A DNA stretch of 64,000 nucleotides from Acidobacteriota bacterium (GTDB lineage Bacteria > Acidobacteriota > Terriglobia > Terriglobales > Acidobacteriaceae), in contig JAJZME010000012.1 of NCBI GenBank assembly GCA_021803035.1, positions 118,237 through 182,236 on the forward strand, written 5' to 3'. The notes under the pieces are model-generated. The model ran no database searches, had not been told where the DNA came from, and saw nothing but the letters and a program-made list of their open reading frames with translations. The position numbers were made by a program, and so were the translations under genes. Below are positions 36,814-46,099 of this stretch, piece by piece. The stretch's first letter is position 1, and each line of letters begins with the position of its first letter.

Positions 36814-37575
36814 TCAGCGGTTGAGCCAGCCGCCGTCGACGACGAGGATGTGGCCGTGGATGTAGTCGGCGGCGCCGGAGGCGAGAAAGACGGCCGCGCC
36901 GGCGACGTCCTCGGGTTTGCCCCAGCGGCCGGCGGGAATGCGTTCCAGAATCTGGCGGGCGCGCTCGGGGTTGTTGCGCAGGGCCTCGGTGTTGTCGGTG
37001 TCCATGTAGCCGGGCGCGATGGCGTTGACATTGACGCCTTTGGAGGCCCATTCGTTGGCGAAGGCTTTGGTGAGCTGGCCGACGCCGCCCTTGGCCGCCG
37101 CGTAGGACGGAACGGTGATGCCGCCCTGAAAGGTGAGCAGCGAGGCGATGTTGATGACTTTGCCCGAGCCGCGCGGCAGCATGTGGCGGCCGGCGTGCTG
37201 GGTGAGGCGGAAGACACTGGAGAGATTGACGTCGATCAGCGTCTGCCAATCTTCTTCGGAGTGCTCGATGGCCGGGGAGCGGCGGATGGTGCCGGCGTTG
37301 TTGACCAGGATGTCAATGGCGCCGAAGTGCCTGACGGTGTCTTCGACAAGGCGCGCGCAGACTTCGGCGTCGCCCACGTTGCCTACCAGGCCGAGGTGGC
37401 TGGCGCCCATCTTTGCGAGGGCTTTCCCGGTGGCTTGAGGAAGCTGGCTGGAGCCATGCACGGCGACGCTGGCGCCGGCTTCGGCCAGCGCGATGGCAAT
37501 GCCCGCGCCGAGTCCGCGCGAGGAGCCGGTGACCAGCGCGACTTTGCCCTTGAGATTGAATTTGTCGAGAATCAG
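36814..37575 (-). CDS. kduD: SDR dehydrogenase, KduD-like (2-dehydro-3-deoxy-D-gluconate 5-dehydrogenase)
   Basis: A 253-residue short-chain dehydrogenase. With CTG 37575 as start it reads MILDKFNLKGKVALVTGSSR, giving a full Rossmann head with TGSSRGLGAG; the catalytic NNAG, Ser and YAAAKGGV motifs follow, then NVNAIAPGYMDTDNTEALR, typical of KduD. Translation from the first conventional start (GTG 37461) would remove the cofactor site. AAAGGA lies 9 bases before the CTG and no ATG, GTG or TTG occurs between it and an in-frame stop. Acts in uronate/pectin breakdown if the KduD assignment holds. Confidence 0.85.
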   Translation of the reverse strand: MILDKFNLKGKVALVTGSSRGLGAGIAIALAEAGASVAVHGSSQLPQATGKALAKMGASHLGLVGNVGDAEVCARLVEDTVRHFGAIDILVNNAGTIRRSPAIEHSEEDWQTLIDVNLSSVFRLTQHAGRHMLPRGSGKVINIASLLTFQGGITVPSYAAAKGGVGQLTKAFANEWASKGVNVNAIAPGYMDTDNTEALRNNPERARQILERIPAGRWGKPEDVAGAAVFLASGAADYIHGHILVVDGGWLNR

Positions 37576-37687
37576 GGGAATGGGTCCTTTCCGGATGGGC
37601 GCGACGGGCGCTCATCGCCGGGTTTCCTTCCATCATAAGAAATAAGACTGGATTTGAAACAAGAGAGGTTTTGAATCGGGCTGAGTG

Positions 37688-37743
37688 ATGCGGCTGGTCA
37701 CCGCCGCGCAAAGAGGACACTGCGCGGCGGTGACCAGCCGCAT
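37688..37743. terminator. Very strong hairpin downstream of the RND efflux operon
   Basis: Perfect 23-bp inverted repeat with a 10-base loop (AAGAGGACAC); the left arm begins ATGCGGCTGGTCACCG and the right arm ends GGTGACCAGCCGCAT. It starts 14 bases after the stop of the outer-membrane factor gene (37757). No T-run follows on the minus strand, so it may stabilise the mRNA end or block readthrough into kduD instead of acting as a classic terminator. Confidence 0.6.
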
Positions 37744-37756
37744 GGGGCGGAAAACA

Positions 37757-39112
37757 TCAAGGAGCGTTGGACGGATCGCTGAACGGAAGGCCCAGTAGCG
37801 TGCGCAGGGCCGAGCGGGCACTGTCAAGCGAGGCGCGCAATTGAATGGCCTGCGCCTGTTTGGCCAGCAGGTTCGATTCGAGGGTGACGTAGAGCGAGGC
37901 ATCGAGATTGAACCGCCGGTAGTTTCGCCTTGCCGCCGCCGCGGATTGTTCGAGCACGGGCAGGCGGGCGTCGAGTTGCTTCAACTGCGCCGCCATGATC
38001 TGCGCCGCTTTGCGGACCTGGTCGGCCTGGTTTTGCGCCGCGTCGAGCCGTGCTTGATAGGTTTGCCAGAGGACCGCGCGGGTGGCACGCTGGATGGCGA
38101 TTTGCCCCTGATTGCGGTTGAAGACGGGCAGCGCGAGGGTGACTTGCGGGCCGAAGGAGTTGACGCCCTCGACGGGATCGCGTTCCAGCTCAACGCCGGC
38201 GGTCAATGCGGGAAATTGCGCAAGGACGGCGCCCCGCAGCGATTCTTCCTGGCTGCGGTAACCGGCCTGAAGCGCCAGCAGATCGGCGCGGCGGCGCGGC
38301 AGCGAGGCAAGAGCGGCTTTGAACTGGCTTTCGGAGAGCGCGGGCATGGCGAACGGCCCGATGAGATGAAGATGCGCATCGGGCCGGAGGCCCAGCAGGG
38401 CGTTGAGCTGGTGGCGGTTGAGGCTGACTTCGGTTTGGAGCGCGCGCAGGCTGGTGTCCGCGTTGACCAGGGCATTCAGGTCGGCGGCAACGACGCCCAC
38501 GGTTGCATTGCCGCGCTGCATGGCGGCGCGGTCACGGTGGTAGCGGTTGGCGAGCAGGGAACGGGTGGAGGTGAGCACGCGCTGCAGGTGGCTGTCGGAG
38601 CGCGCCTGGATGAAAAGCTCACGCGCCTGTTCGGCCACCTGCCATTCCTGCCACAGGATGTTGAGATTGACCTGTTGCCCCGCCGCGCGGGCCGCGGCCT
38701 TGGCGGCGCCGCGCGTGAGCAGCGCCTGAATCTGCTGGCTGAGGGCGAGGACGCCGCCGTAGTTGAGCGCGGAGCTGGCGAAGGTGGCGCCCAGTTGCGG
38801 ATTGGGCAGCAGTCCGGCCTGCAGCAGCTGCGCACCGGCCACGCCGGCCTGCAATCGAGCGGCCTTCAAGCCGGGATTATTGAAGACGGCCAGCGTCATC
38901 ACGGTGGTTTCGTCCAGGCCATTGAGCGAGACCGGATGCGGCGGCAGGCCGGGAAGCCAGAACTGCCGCGCGGGCACGGTCAGCTGCGGGGTTTTGGCCA
39001 GGTCGGGCGCGGTGGGCAGCGGCCTGGGGTGGTAAGTTGCGCAGCCGCTGAACGCCAGAGCGAGCAGCAAGGCCGCGTATTTCCGGCTGGGGATATGAAA
39101 GCTCTTCATCAT
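37757..39112 (-). CDS. TolC-family outer-membrane efflux lipoprotein
   Basis: Outer-membrane channel of a tripartite efflux pump; 451 residues with lipoprotein signal KYAALLLALAFSGCATYHP. Two OEP repeats are indicated by long coiled-coil stretches (LLPNPQLGATFASSALNYG, RADLLALQAGYRSQEESLRG, RRNYRRFNLDASLYVTLES). ATG 39112 has GGAGG 7 bases upstream and overlaps the RND gene stop (ATGA). Last gene of the efflux operon. Substrate unknown; CusC/CzcC-like layout. Confidence 0.88.
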   Translation of the reverse strand: MMKSFHIPSRKYAALLLALAFSGCATYHPRPLPTAPDLAKTPQLTVPARQFWLPGLPPHPVSLNGLDETTVMTLAVFNNPGLKAARLQAGVAGAQLLQAGLLPNPQLGATFASSALNYGGVLALSQQIQALLTRGAAKAAARAAGQQVNLNILWQEWQVAEQARELFIQARSDSHLQRVLTSTRSLLANRYHRDRAAMQRGNATVGVVAADLNALVNADTSLRALQTEVSLNRHQLNALLGLRPDAHLHLIGPFAMPALSESQFKAALASLPRRRADLLALQAGYRSQEESLRGAVLAQFPALTAGVELERDPVEGVNSFGPQVTLALPVFNRNQGQIAIQRATRAVLWQTYQARLDAAQNQADQVRKAAQIMAAQLKQLDARLPVLEQSAAAARRNYRRFNLDASLYVTLESNLLAKQAQAIQLRASLDSARSALRTLLGLPFSDPSNAP

Positions 39113-42100
39113 GCGCGACCCTCCCTGGCAAGCTGTTGGTTGCGGAAGTGCAGGTAGAGCGCGGGCAGCAGGTTGGTGCTGAGCACGGCGCTCCACAGGA
39201 TGCCGCCCAGGACCACCGCGGCCAGGCCCTGCTCGGGCGCGGCGCCCTGGCCCCAGCCGAGCGCGGTGGGCAACATGCCGAGGATGGCGGTGAGGGTGGT
39301 AAGCGCGATGGGGCGGAAGCGCACGTGCACGGCTTCTTTCACGGCTTCTTCAGGCGTCATGCCCTGGGCTTCGTTGCGGCGGGTGCGGTAGAGCAGCACG
39401 ATGCCGTGGTTGAGGCCGATGCCCACCAGCGTAAGGAAGGCCACCATGCCGACCGCGTTGAGGCCGACGCCGCTGATGACGAGCGCCGCCGCGCCGCCGG
39501 TGAAGGCCAGGGGAATCAGCAACAGGAGCAGGCCGGGAACGAGCAGGCCGTCGAATTGCAGGATCATGATGGCGAGCATCAGCAGGAAGGCCGCAAGAGC
39601 AGCGGCGCCGAGGCCGAGCGCGGCGTCTTCGAGTTGCGGATAGAGGCCGCCGAAGGCGTAGTGATAGCCGGGCGGCATGCGCAGGCCGGCCAGGGCCTTA
39701 CGCGCCGCGGCGATGGTGCTGCCCAGCGGTCCGGTGGGCGTGGCCAGAATTTGCAGGGCCCGTGCGCCGTCGAGATGACGAATCTGGCTGGGCGTGGGAA
39801 CCAGTTGGATGGTGGCCAACTGGCCGAGGGGGGTCCAGCCGCCGGTACGGATGGGCAGCCGGGCCAGCGCGGCGATGGAATGACGCGGAGCGTTGGCCAG
39901 GCGGATGTAAAGCGCCAGCGGAACATTGCCCTCCGGCATCTGCGCCACGACTTCGCCATTCATCAGCGGGGCGATCTGCGCGTAAAGCTGCGCCGGCGTG
40001 ATGTGGCGCGCGGCCAGCGCGCTCATGCGCGGGGTGATCCGCAGCTCGGTGATGAGATAGCCGTCGTTGTTGAAGATGCCGGTGAGCGCCGGGATGGGGC
40101 GCAGGCGCCTGACCATCTCCGCGGCGAGTGCGCGCATCTCCGCGATGCTGTTGCCGTAGACGTTGATGACAAAGGGCTCGGGCAGGCCGTTGAGGCTTTC
40201 GCCGACGCGCTCGATGGTGGGCGTATCCATGGACGCCTGGACGCCCTGGGTCTTGCTCTCGCGCAGGAGGCGGTTGCTGAGGGCGTCCAGGCTGTTGACG
40301 TTGACGTTGGGCTTCAGGGTGATTTGAATTTCGCCGGCGTAGGCGGGCTCGGTGTACATGCTGTTGGCGGACGAGCCGATGCGCGCATAGATGTGGTTCA
40401 CCGCCGGGTCGGCGGCCATGCGCCGCATCATGCTGATCACCGCGTTTTCCGTATCGAGCAGGGAACTGCCGGGCGGCAGGGTGAAGCTATCAAGCAGGAC
40501 GCCTTCGTTGGGCAAGGGCAGGAAGTTGATGGGCACCAGCACCAGCCCGGCGAGGCTTGCCAGCAGCAGCACAACGCAGATGGCGAGGCTCCAGCGGGGA
40601 TGCTTGGCGACGACGCCGAAGAGCCGCTCATTGTGCCTGCGCAGCCAGTTGAGCGCCCTGCCGGCCGAGGTGGGCCTGGGGCGGACCTTGGCATTGACAA
40701 AGCCCAGGCAGAGCGGAATGAGGCTGACAGAGATGAGCAGCGAGGCGAGAAGCGAGAAGGTCATCGCCAGCGCGAAGGGAATGAAGAAGAGCCCGGCCAG
40801 CCCACCGACAAAGAGCAGCGGCGCAAAGGAGGAAACGGTGGTCAGCGTGCCGGTGACGTCGGGGCCGACGATGTCGCGGAGGCCACGCGCAATGCCTTCC
40901 CAGCGGCCGTCGCCCTTTTCCCAGCGGTGGTAGATGCTTTCCAGCACGATGATGCCGTCGTCGCAGAGCAGGCCGACGGCGACGGTGAGCGCGCCCAGCG
41001 TCATCAGGTTCAGGCTCTGGCCGGCGGCATAGAGGGCGGCGATGCCCAGCAGCAGCGAGAGGGGAATGCTGAGGGCGAGAATCCAGATGCCGCGGCCGGC
41101 GCCCAGCACCCAGAAGAGGATGGAAATAGCGAGCAGGCCGCCGATGATGAGATTTCTGCCCAGGTCGGCGCCGACGATGTGAACCAGATGACCCTGGCTG
41201 TAGATTCTGATCCAGCGCACGCCGGGCGGCAGTTGCCTGAGCGTGGAATCCAGCATGTGCTGTACGCTCTGGTCGACGGGGACGGTGGAGGCGTTGGGCT
41301 GCTTGAAGACCACCAGCGCCACGCTGGGCCGGTGGTCGAGCAGGGCGGCGTTGAGCGTGGGCACGGCGCCGCGCACAACGCGCGCCAGATCGTGCAAGGG
41401 AATGGGCCCGCTGGGCGTTTGTACGGGGAGCTGCTCAAGATCGGCAATGTGCTCGGGCAGATCGCGCACCTCGATGAAGACGTCCTGATGACCCGTGGTC
41501 AGATAGCCGCCGGGTTTGAGCAGAACCTGCTGTTGCAGGGCGCTGAGCAGCGCCGTAGCGGAAACGCCGTAACGATACATGGCGGCCAGATTGGGCTGCA
41601 CCCAAAGAGCTTCTTCGCCGCTCCCGTAGACTTCAACGCGGTAGACGCCGGGCAGGGCGCGCAACTCCGGGGCGACGTTGGCCAGGACGGCGCGCTCGGC
41701 CCCGGCGGGCGCCACACCGGCGGGAAGCTGCAGGGCGTAGTCGGCCACTTCGTCAATGGCCACGCCCATGATTTCAGCCTCGGGATGCACGGTGGGCGGC
41801 AATTCGGCGCGGGCGAGGTCGATGGCGCTATTGATCGCCATCAGATCCTGCTGCGCATTGGTGCCTTCGCGGAAACGAGCGTCAGTTACAACCTCGCCAT
41901 TGCCCATGGTGGAGCGCACGCCGATGAGGTTGGGCAGCGCCAGGATTTGGCCTTCGAGCGGCCGGGCGATCGCGGTTTCCATCTCCGTCGCGGTGGCGCC
42001 GGGGTCGTGGGTGATGATGCTGATCATTGGAAAATTGAACCGCGGCAGGACTTCAACGGGAATCTTCCAATACGCGTAGGCGCCATAAGCGATGAGTGCG

Positions 42101-42165
42101 CCATAGATGAGCGCCCAGAATAAGGGCTGCAACAGTAAACGTCGAAAGAAATTCTCTTCTGTCAT
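39109..42165 (-). CDS. RND efflux transporter, inner-membrane pump
   Basis: Proton-driven pump of about 1,018 residues with the usual two-fold layout of 12 TM helices and large periplasmic loops. Features include MTEENFFRRLLLQPLFWALI at the start, the periplasmic YRVEVYGSGEEALWVQPN block, and the TM4 block ALTVAVGLLCDDGIIVLES with two Asp residues that would relay protons. Substrate class (metal or drug) is unclear. ATG 42165 gives the standard start; a longer frame to 43305 is a shadow over the fusion-protein gene. Confidence 0.92.
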   Translation of the reverse strand: MTEENFFRRLLLQPLFWALIYGALIAYGAYAYWKIPVEVLPRFNFPMISIITHDPGATATEMETAIARPLEGQILALPNLIGVRSTMGNGEVVTDARFREGTNAQQDLMAINSAIDLARAELPPTVHPEAEIMGVAIDEVADYALQLPAGVAPAGAERAVLANVAPELRALPGVYRVEVYGSGEEALWVQPNLAAMYRYGVSATALLSALQQQVLLKPGGYLTTGHQDVFIEVRDLPEHIADLEQLPVQTPSGPIPLHDLARVVRGAVPTLNAALLDHRPSVALVVFKQPNASTVPVDQSVQHMLDSTLRQLPPGVRWIRIYSQGHLVHIVGADLGRNLIIGGLLAISILFWVLGAGRGIWILALSIPLSLLLGIAALYAAGQSLNLMTLGALTVAVGLLCDDGIIVLESIYHRWEKGDGRWEGIARGLRDIVGPDVTGTLTTVSSFAPLLFVGGLAGLFFIPFALAMTFSLLASLLISVSLIPLCLGFVNAKVRPRPTSAGRALNWLRRHNERLFGVVAKHPRWSLAICVVLLLASLAGLVLVPINFLPLPNEGVLLDSFTLPPGSSLLDTENAVISMMRRMAADPAVNHIYARIGSSANSMYTEPAYAGEIQITLKPNVNVNSLDALSNRLLRESKTQGVQASMDTPTIERVGESLNGLPEPFVINVYGNSIAEMRALAAEMVRRLRPIPALTGIFNNDGYLITELRITPRMSALAARHITPAQLYAQIAPLMNGEVVAQMPEGNVPLALYIRLANAPRHSIAALARLPIRTGGWTPLGQLATIQLVPTPSQIRHLDGARALQILATPTGPLGSTIAAARKALAGLRMPPGYHYAFGGLYPQLEDAALGLGAAALAAFLLMLAIMILQFDGLLVPGLLLLLIPLAFTGGAAALVISGVGLNAVGMVAFLTLVGIGLNHGIVLLYRTRRNEAQGMTPEEAVKEAVHVRFRPIALTTLTAILGMLPTALGWGQGAAPEQGLAAVVLGGILWSAVLSTNLLPALYLHFRNQQLAREGRA

Positions 42166-42170
42166 TGGCC

Positions 42171-43256
42171 TTAGTCCGGGATCTGGAATTGTTCGGCTAT
42201 GCTGGCGTGAAAGAGCAGGTAGGCGTTGACGACCACGACCTTGTCGCCCGGCGCGAGGCCGCTTTCGATAAAGGTGTTCCAGCCCTGGACCGGTCCGGGC
42301 ACAACCTGCCGCGGGTGCGCGCCCCGTGCGGAGCGGACCATGACCCACCATTTGCCCTGGTTCAGGATCAGCGCGCGGGTGGGAACGGCGATGAGCTTTT
42401 GTTGCGGCAAATTGAGCGTGACCGTGCCGGCTTCGCCGCTGAGCCACGCCGCATGCGGGCCGAGGGGAAGCAGGGCGATGGATTCGCCGCCGCCAGGCGT
42501 GAGCGTGCCGGGAACGGAGCAGACGCGAACGGCGATGGGCGCGCTGCCGTCGGAGGGAGCAAAGCTGCCGGTCATGCCTACGCGGATGATGCTCAGATCG
42601 GCGCCGTAGTAACTGGCCGTGAGCCACAAGCCGCTGGCCGGCTGCAGGGTGACGACGGGCTGGCCGGTAGAGACCAGTTGGCCGTTGGCGCTGTTGAGCG
42701 CAAGGACAAGGCCACTGGTGGGGGCCGTTACGGTCATCATCTGGCGCACGGAAGCGAGATGCGATTGCGCGTTGTTGAGGGTTGTTTGCGCCTGGACTTC
42801 GGCGCTTTGGGCTTGGTGCACCGCTTGGCGCGTGGTCAGGTGCGAGGGCAACTGCTCGCGCTCGATGGACAGCGTTTTTTGCGCGGCGCTCAACTGAGAC
42901 CGGGCGCTGCGAACGTCGGCCTCGCTTTGGAGGAGCATGGCGCGCAGGGCGGGACCGCTGAGGTGAGCCAGCTGCTGTCCGCGGCGGACATAGGCGCCGG
43001 GCAGGATCTCGAGCCCCTGGACAACGCCGGCTTCGGCGGCGTCTACCGGAAGAACGCTGATGGGCTCGACCTGTGCGTAGGCGGCAAGATGAGGCGTTAG
43101 AACGTGAAGCTTGACGGCAACGGTATCGGCGCTGGACGACTGGCCAGCCGCCGGCGCGGCGCCGGAGACGAACGCAAGCACCGCGGCTGCGGAGACGGCC
43201 GTGACGAAGCGGCGGAAAAGTGCGCTCCGCAGCGCGAATAAAGCATGGATTTTCAT
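42171..43256 (-). CDS. RND periplasmic adaptor (membrane fusion protein)
   Basis: A 361-residue adaptor linking pump and outer-membrane channel. It has a signal peptide (VTAVSAAAVLAFVSGAAPAAGQ), a barrel/lipoyl part (VLPVDAAEAGVVQGLEILPGAYVRRGQQLA), a helical hairpin (SEADVRSARSQLSAAQKTL) and the closing lipoyl half (MTVTAPTSGLVLALNSANG). It ends 5 bases before the pump gene. ATG 43256 is preferred over 43268. Confidence 0.9.
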   Translation of the reverse strand: MKIHALFALRSALFRRFVTAVSAAAVLAFVSGAAPAAGQSSSADTVAVKLHVLTPHLAAYAQVEPISVLPVDAAEAGVVQGLEILPGAYVRRGQQLAHLSGPALRAMLLQSEADVRSARSQLSAAQKTLSIEREQLPSHLTTRQAVHQAQSAEVQAQTTLNNAQSHLASVRQMMTVTAPTSGLVLALNSANGQLVSTGQPVVTLQPASGLWLTASYYGADLSIIRVGMTGSFAPSDGSAPIAVRVCSVPGTLTPGGGESIALLPLGPHAAWLSGEAGTVTLNLPQQKLIAVPTRALILNQGKWWVMVRSARGAHPRQVVPGPVQGWNTFIESGLAPGDKVVVVNAYLLFHASIAEQFQIPD

Positions 43257-43346
43257 CGGAACTCCCACGAGTCTGTTGTTCGAAGAGGAAACAGGCGCAC
43301 GACAACGCGCACGCCCACGAACGCGAGCGAGGAAGAATGGGGAGTT

Positions 43347-43679
43347 CTAGATGCGGAGAGTGGTGAAGGTCCAGGGTGGCGAGAAGAGCAGCAGCAGATA
43401 CTCGGTGGCGCGAACGCCGGGCCGCTCAACGGCGCGCAACTCCTCCATGCGCGGAGCAAAGATCGCGGCCAGCCAGTTCAACAGCAGAACCGAGGCCCAG
43501 GCCACGGTGAAACACATGCCGACATCGACAGCCATCATGACGATGGTGGTTTCGGTATCGTGGCCCACAAGCGGAAGCTCGGGTTTTTTGTCCCAGGTGT
43601 CGAAGGTGTTGAAGACCGGCGGCACGACCATGAGGAGAATGGCCAGTGCGGCAACGATACCTGGAATCCGCCGGTTCAC
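43347..43679 (-). CDS. Small two-helix membrane protein in the efflux operon
   Basis: A 110-residue protein with two TM segments (IVAALAILLMVVPPVF and MMAVDVGMCFTVAWASVLLLNWLA) and an acidic loop between them. It precedes the adaptor gene by about 90 bases on the same strand, suggesting it is the first gene of the efflux operon. No family recognised. Confidence 0.6.
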   Translation of the reverse strand: MNRRIPGIVAALAILLMVVPPVFNTFDTWDKKPELPLVGHDTETTIVMMAVDVGMCFTVAWASVLLLNWLAAIFAPRMEELRAVERPGVRATEYLLLLFSPPWTFTTLRI

Positions 43680-43782
43680 GAGTTCATCCTAGCACGACAG
43701 GATGGAGGGGCGCGCGATTGCAGAGCCGCGCGCCGTAAGCTGTTGAATCGATTTTCCTCTTCGTGTTGACGCCGCGGCCCGG

Positions 43783-44787
43783 TCACGCCACCGTCAGCAC
43801 CAGCTTGCCGAAGTGGCTGGCTTCTTCCATGCGGCGCAGAACTTCGCGGGCCTGCGACCAGCGGAACTCCTCGCCGACGGGGCGCATCCCGACAAGGCTG
43901 ATGGCGCGGTTCATCTCGATGAAATCCTGGCGAGAGCCCACGTAGATGCCGTGAATGCGGGCCACTTTGTGCAGGATTGACGGGATGGAGAAAGATGTGG
44001 CCGCGCCGGAAAGTACGCCGATCTGCGCTATCGTACCGCCGGTACGGATGGCTTTGAGGGAACGGGCCAGCGTATCGGCGCCGCCGACCTCGATGACCAG
44101 ATCGACGCCTTCGCCGCCGGTTTCGCCCAGCGCCCAGCGATCCCAGTCGGGGTTATTGCGATAGTTGAAGCCGGCATCGAGGCCCATTTTGGCGGCGCGC
44201 TTCAGCTTTTCGTCGCTGCTGGAGACGCCGAGGACGCGCAGGCCCTTGAGCCGCGCAAATTGCAGGGCGAAGATGGAAACGCCGCCGGTTCCCTGGATGA
44301 GCACCGTGGCGCCGGGCTTCAGATCGGCGGCGGCCAGGGCATTCCATGCGGTCACAGCGGCGCAGGGCAGCGTGGCGGCTTCCTGGAAGCTCAGATGCTG
44401 GGGCACGGCGACGAGGCCGGAGGCTTTGAGGATGACGTGCGTGGCCAACATGCCGTCGATGTCGCCGCCGAGCGCGCCTTTGGCTTTGGCGGGCGTAAGC
44501 GGGCCGTCGAGCCAGTTCTGCATGAAGATGCCGGCCACGCGGTCGCCGGGCTTCCAGGCGGTTACGCCCGTGCCGACGGAGAGCACTTCGCCGGCGCCGT
44601 CGGAACAGGGAATGCGGGGGAGATGGAGGTGAGGGTTGTAGAGGCCCTTCACCATCATGAGATCGCGAAAATTAAGTGAAATTGCGCGCACGGCGACGAG
44701 CACTTCGCCAGGGCCCGGCGCGGGAGTGGGGCGCTCAACAAACTCCAAAGAATCAATGCCGAAGGATGAAATCTGCCAGACATGCAC
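43783..44787 (-). CDS. Medium-chain dehydrogenase/reductase, zinc-independent type
   Basis: A 334-residue NAD(P)H-dependent MDR protein of the quinone oxidoreductase/alcohol dehydrogenase group. The N-terminal GroES-like part has RAISLNFRDLMMVKGLY, the cofactor fold GATVLIQGTGGVSIFALQFARL. The catalytic-zinc Cys/His set of classical alcohol dehydrogenases and the four-Cys structural site are not seen, favouring an enoyl or quinone reductase role. Monocistronic. Confidence 0.88.
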   Translation of the reverse strand: MHVWQISSFGIDSLEFVERPTPAPGPGEVLVAVRAISLNFRDLMMVKGLYNPHLHLPRIPCSDGAGEVLSVGTGVTAWKPGDRVAGIFMQNWLDGPLTPAKAKGALGGDIDGMLATHVILKASGLVAVPQHLSFQEAATLPCAAVTAWNALAAADLKPGATVLIQGTGGVSIFALQFARLKGLRVLGVSSSDEKLKRAAKMGLDAGFNYRNNPDWDRWALGETGGEGVDLVIEVGGADTLARSLKAIRTGGTIAQIGVLSGAATSFSIPSILHKVARIHGIYVGSRQDFIEMNRAISLVGMRPVGEEFRWSQAREVLRRMEEASHFGKLVLTVA

Positions 44788-44907
44788 GGCGGGTCACTCT
44801 TTCTCCCGGAGGAACCGGGGTTCAATTAACGGGATGCAATCAGAGGAATCCCTCGTAAAATGAATCATAGGTCTAGCAGATCAAGAATTAAACGGATGGA
44901 GGAGGAA

Positions 44908-45135
44908 ATGGCGAATGCTTTGGAGCACGGGGACGGCGGTCTGGGCGAAGGCTTTGTGAGTGAAGAGGATCGGCGCACGGCTGAAATACACCGTGCGGCG
45001 AAGGCCCGCCAGAGGCAGTCCCTCAACCTGCAACGGGAAAATATCCTGTCGCAGCGGACCTCGCACCCGGCACGGAGAGCGGCGCTGGAGGCGGCACTGA
45101 AGCAGATCGAAGCGCAGATTGCGGCTCTTTCGTAG
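44908..45135 (+). CDS. Small coiled-coil hypothetical protein
   Basis: A 75-residue charged helical protein (MANALEHGDGGLGEGFVSEEDR ... AALEAALKQIEAQIAALS, split by short loops). GGAGG at 44898-44902 is 5 bases before ATG 44908; earlier ATGs at 44860 and 44896 are possible. No motif recognised. Confidence 0.55.
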   Translation: MANALEHGDGGLGEGFVSEEDRRTAEIHRAAKARQRQSLNLQRENILSQRTSHPARRAALEAALKQIEAQIAALS

Positions 45136-45360
45136 AGCCGTGGTTTTCATCTGAGATCCCGGGCAGGCGTCGCGCATGCCGGCCAGGGAAGAGTTCTTCA
45201 GTCCTTAAAAAGAGAAAGATGATAGGGAAGCCGCGCCGGAGGGCGCGTGCGGGCCGGTTGCACGGTAGGTGCACGATGCGGCCGAGGAAGCCGGATCTGC
45301 CCGGCTGTTCAGCGGCGGAGTTGCCGCGAATCCAAAGAAAACCAAGGTATTTTCCCCACA

Positions 45361-45975
45361 TCAGATCAGGGGCAGGAATTGCTCCGCCTTTTCGTCGTAT
45401 TGTTCGATGCGGCCGGTGAGGATGTCGTAATACCAGGCATGCACCGAGAGGCGGGCCTCTTCCATGGCCTGCGCCACGGCGGGCTGCGCCCGCAGGTTCA
45501 GCCACTGCGCCACCACGTTGCCGCGGATCAGCGACGCCAGTTCCGCGCTGTCGCCGTCGGCTGGATTCAGTGGCTGGCGATGGTGGAAGGCCGCCTCAAC
45601 GTGGCTCAGCCAGCGCTTCGCCTTGGGCAGATTTTCGAGGTTCCTGACGTCGAGCGCGGCCTTGAGCGCGCCGCAGTCGGAGTGGCCGCAGAGGATGGCG
45701 TGCTTCACGCGGAGCACTTCCACCGCGTACTCGATGGTGGCGGTTACGCCGTCCACGTCGTGGCTGGCGACTGGCACCACGTTGCCGGCGTTGCGGGTGA
45801 TGAACAGGTCGCCGGGGCCGGAGTTCAGGATCAGATCGGGGACGATGCGCGAATCGGAACAGGTGATGAAGAGCCATTCGGGGGCCTGGCTCTCGGCGAG
45901 CAGATGAAACTGCGTGCGCCGGGTGGGGAAAACCTCGGTGACGAATCGCTTATAGCCCTGAATCAACCGTTCCAT
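45361..45975 (-). CDS. Beta-class carbonic anhydrase
   Basis: Zinc enzyme interconverting CO2 and bicarbonate; 204 residues. Zinc ligands lie in ITCSDSRIV (Cys and Asp-Arg dyad) and in CGHSDCGAL (His and Cys). LITRNAGNVVPV and YAVEVLRVKHAILC are further family blocks. ATG 45975 (MERLIQGYKRF) has GGAGG 10 bases upstream and fits the family better than 46008. Monocistronic. Confidence 0.93.
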   Translation of the reverse strand: MERLIQGYKRFVTEVFPTRRTQFHLLAESQAPEWLFITCSDSRIVPDLILNSGPGDLFITRNAGNVVPVASHDVDGVTATIEYAVEVLRVKHAILCGHSDCGALKAALDVRNLENLPKAKRWLSHVEAAFHHRQPLNPADGDSAELASLIRGNVVAQWLNLRAQPAVAQAMEEARLSVHAWYYDILTGRIEQYDEKAEQFLPLI

Positions 45976-46099
45976 TCCGTTGATGACCTCCACGCGCAAA
46001 GTGCGCATTTAGATCCAGCCTATCGCACTGGGGCCGGGGCTGTTATGGTGATGCAAGGCCGTTGTTGACTCGCACGAGGCGCAAAGGAGGCGTGAGTCG

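Noticed and set aside
37462..37575. kduD as a truncated pseudogene
   Set aside because: The missing N-terminus is present in the same frame with a good ribosome site; only the start codon is unusual.
42172..43305. Extension of the RND pump frame up to 43305 (1,398 residues)
   Set aside because: The extra part is Arg/Pro/Ser-rich without pump features and lies fully over the adaptor gene; ATG 42165 gives the normal pump start.
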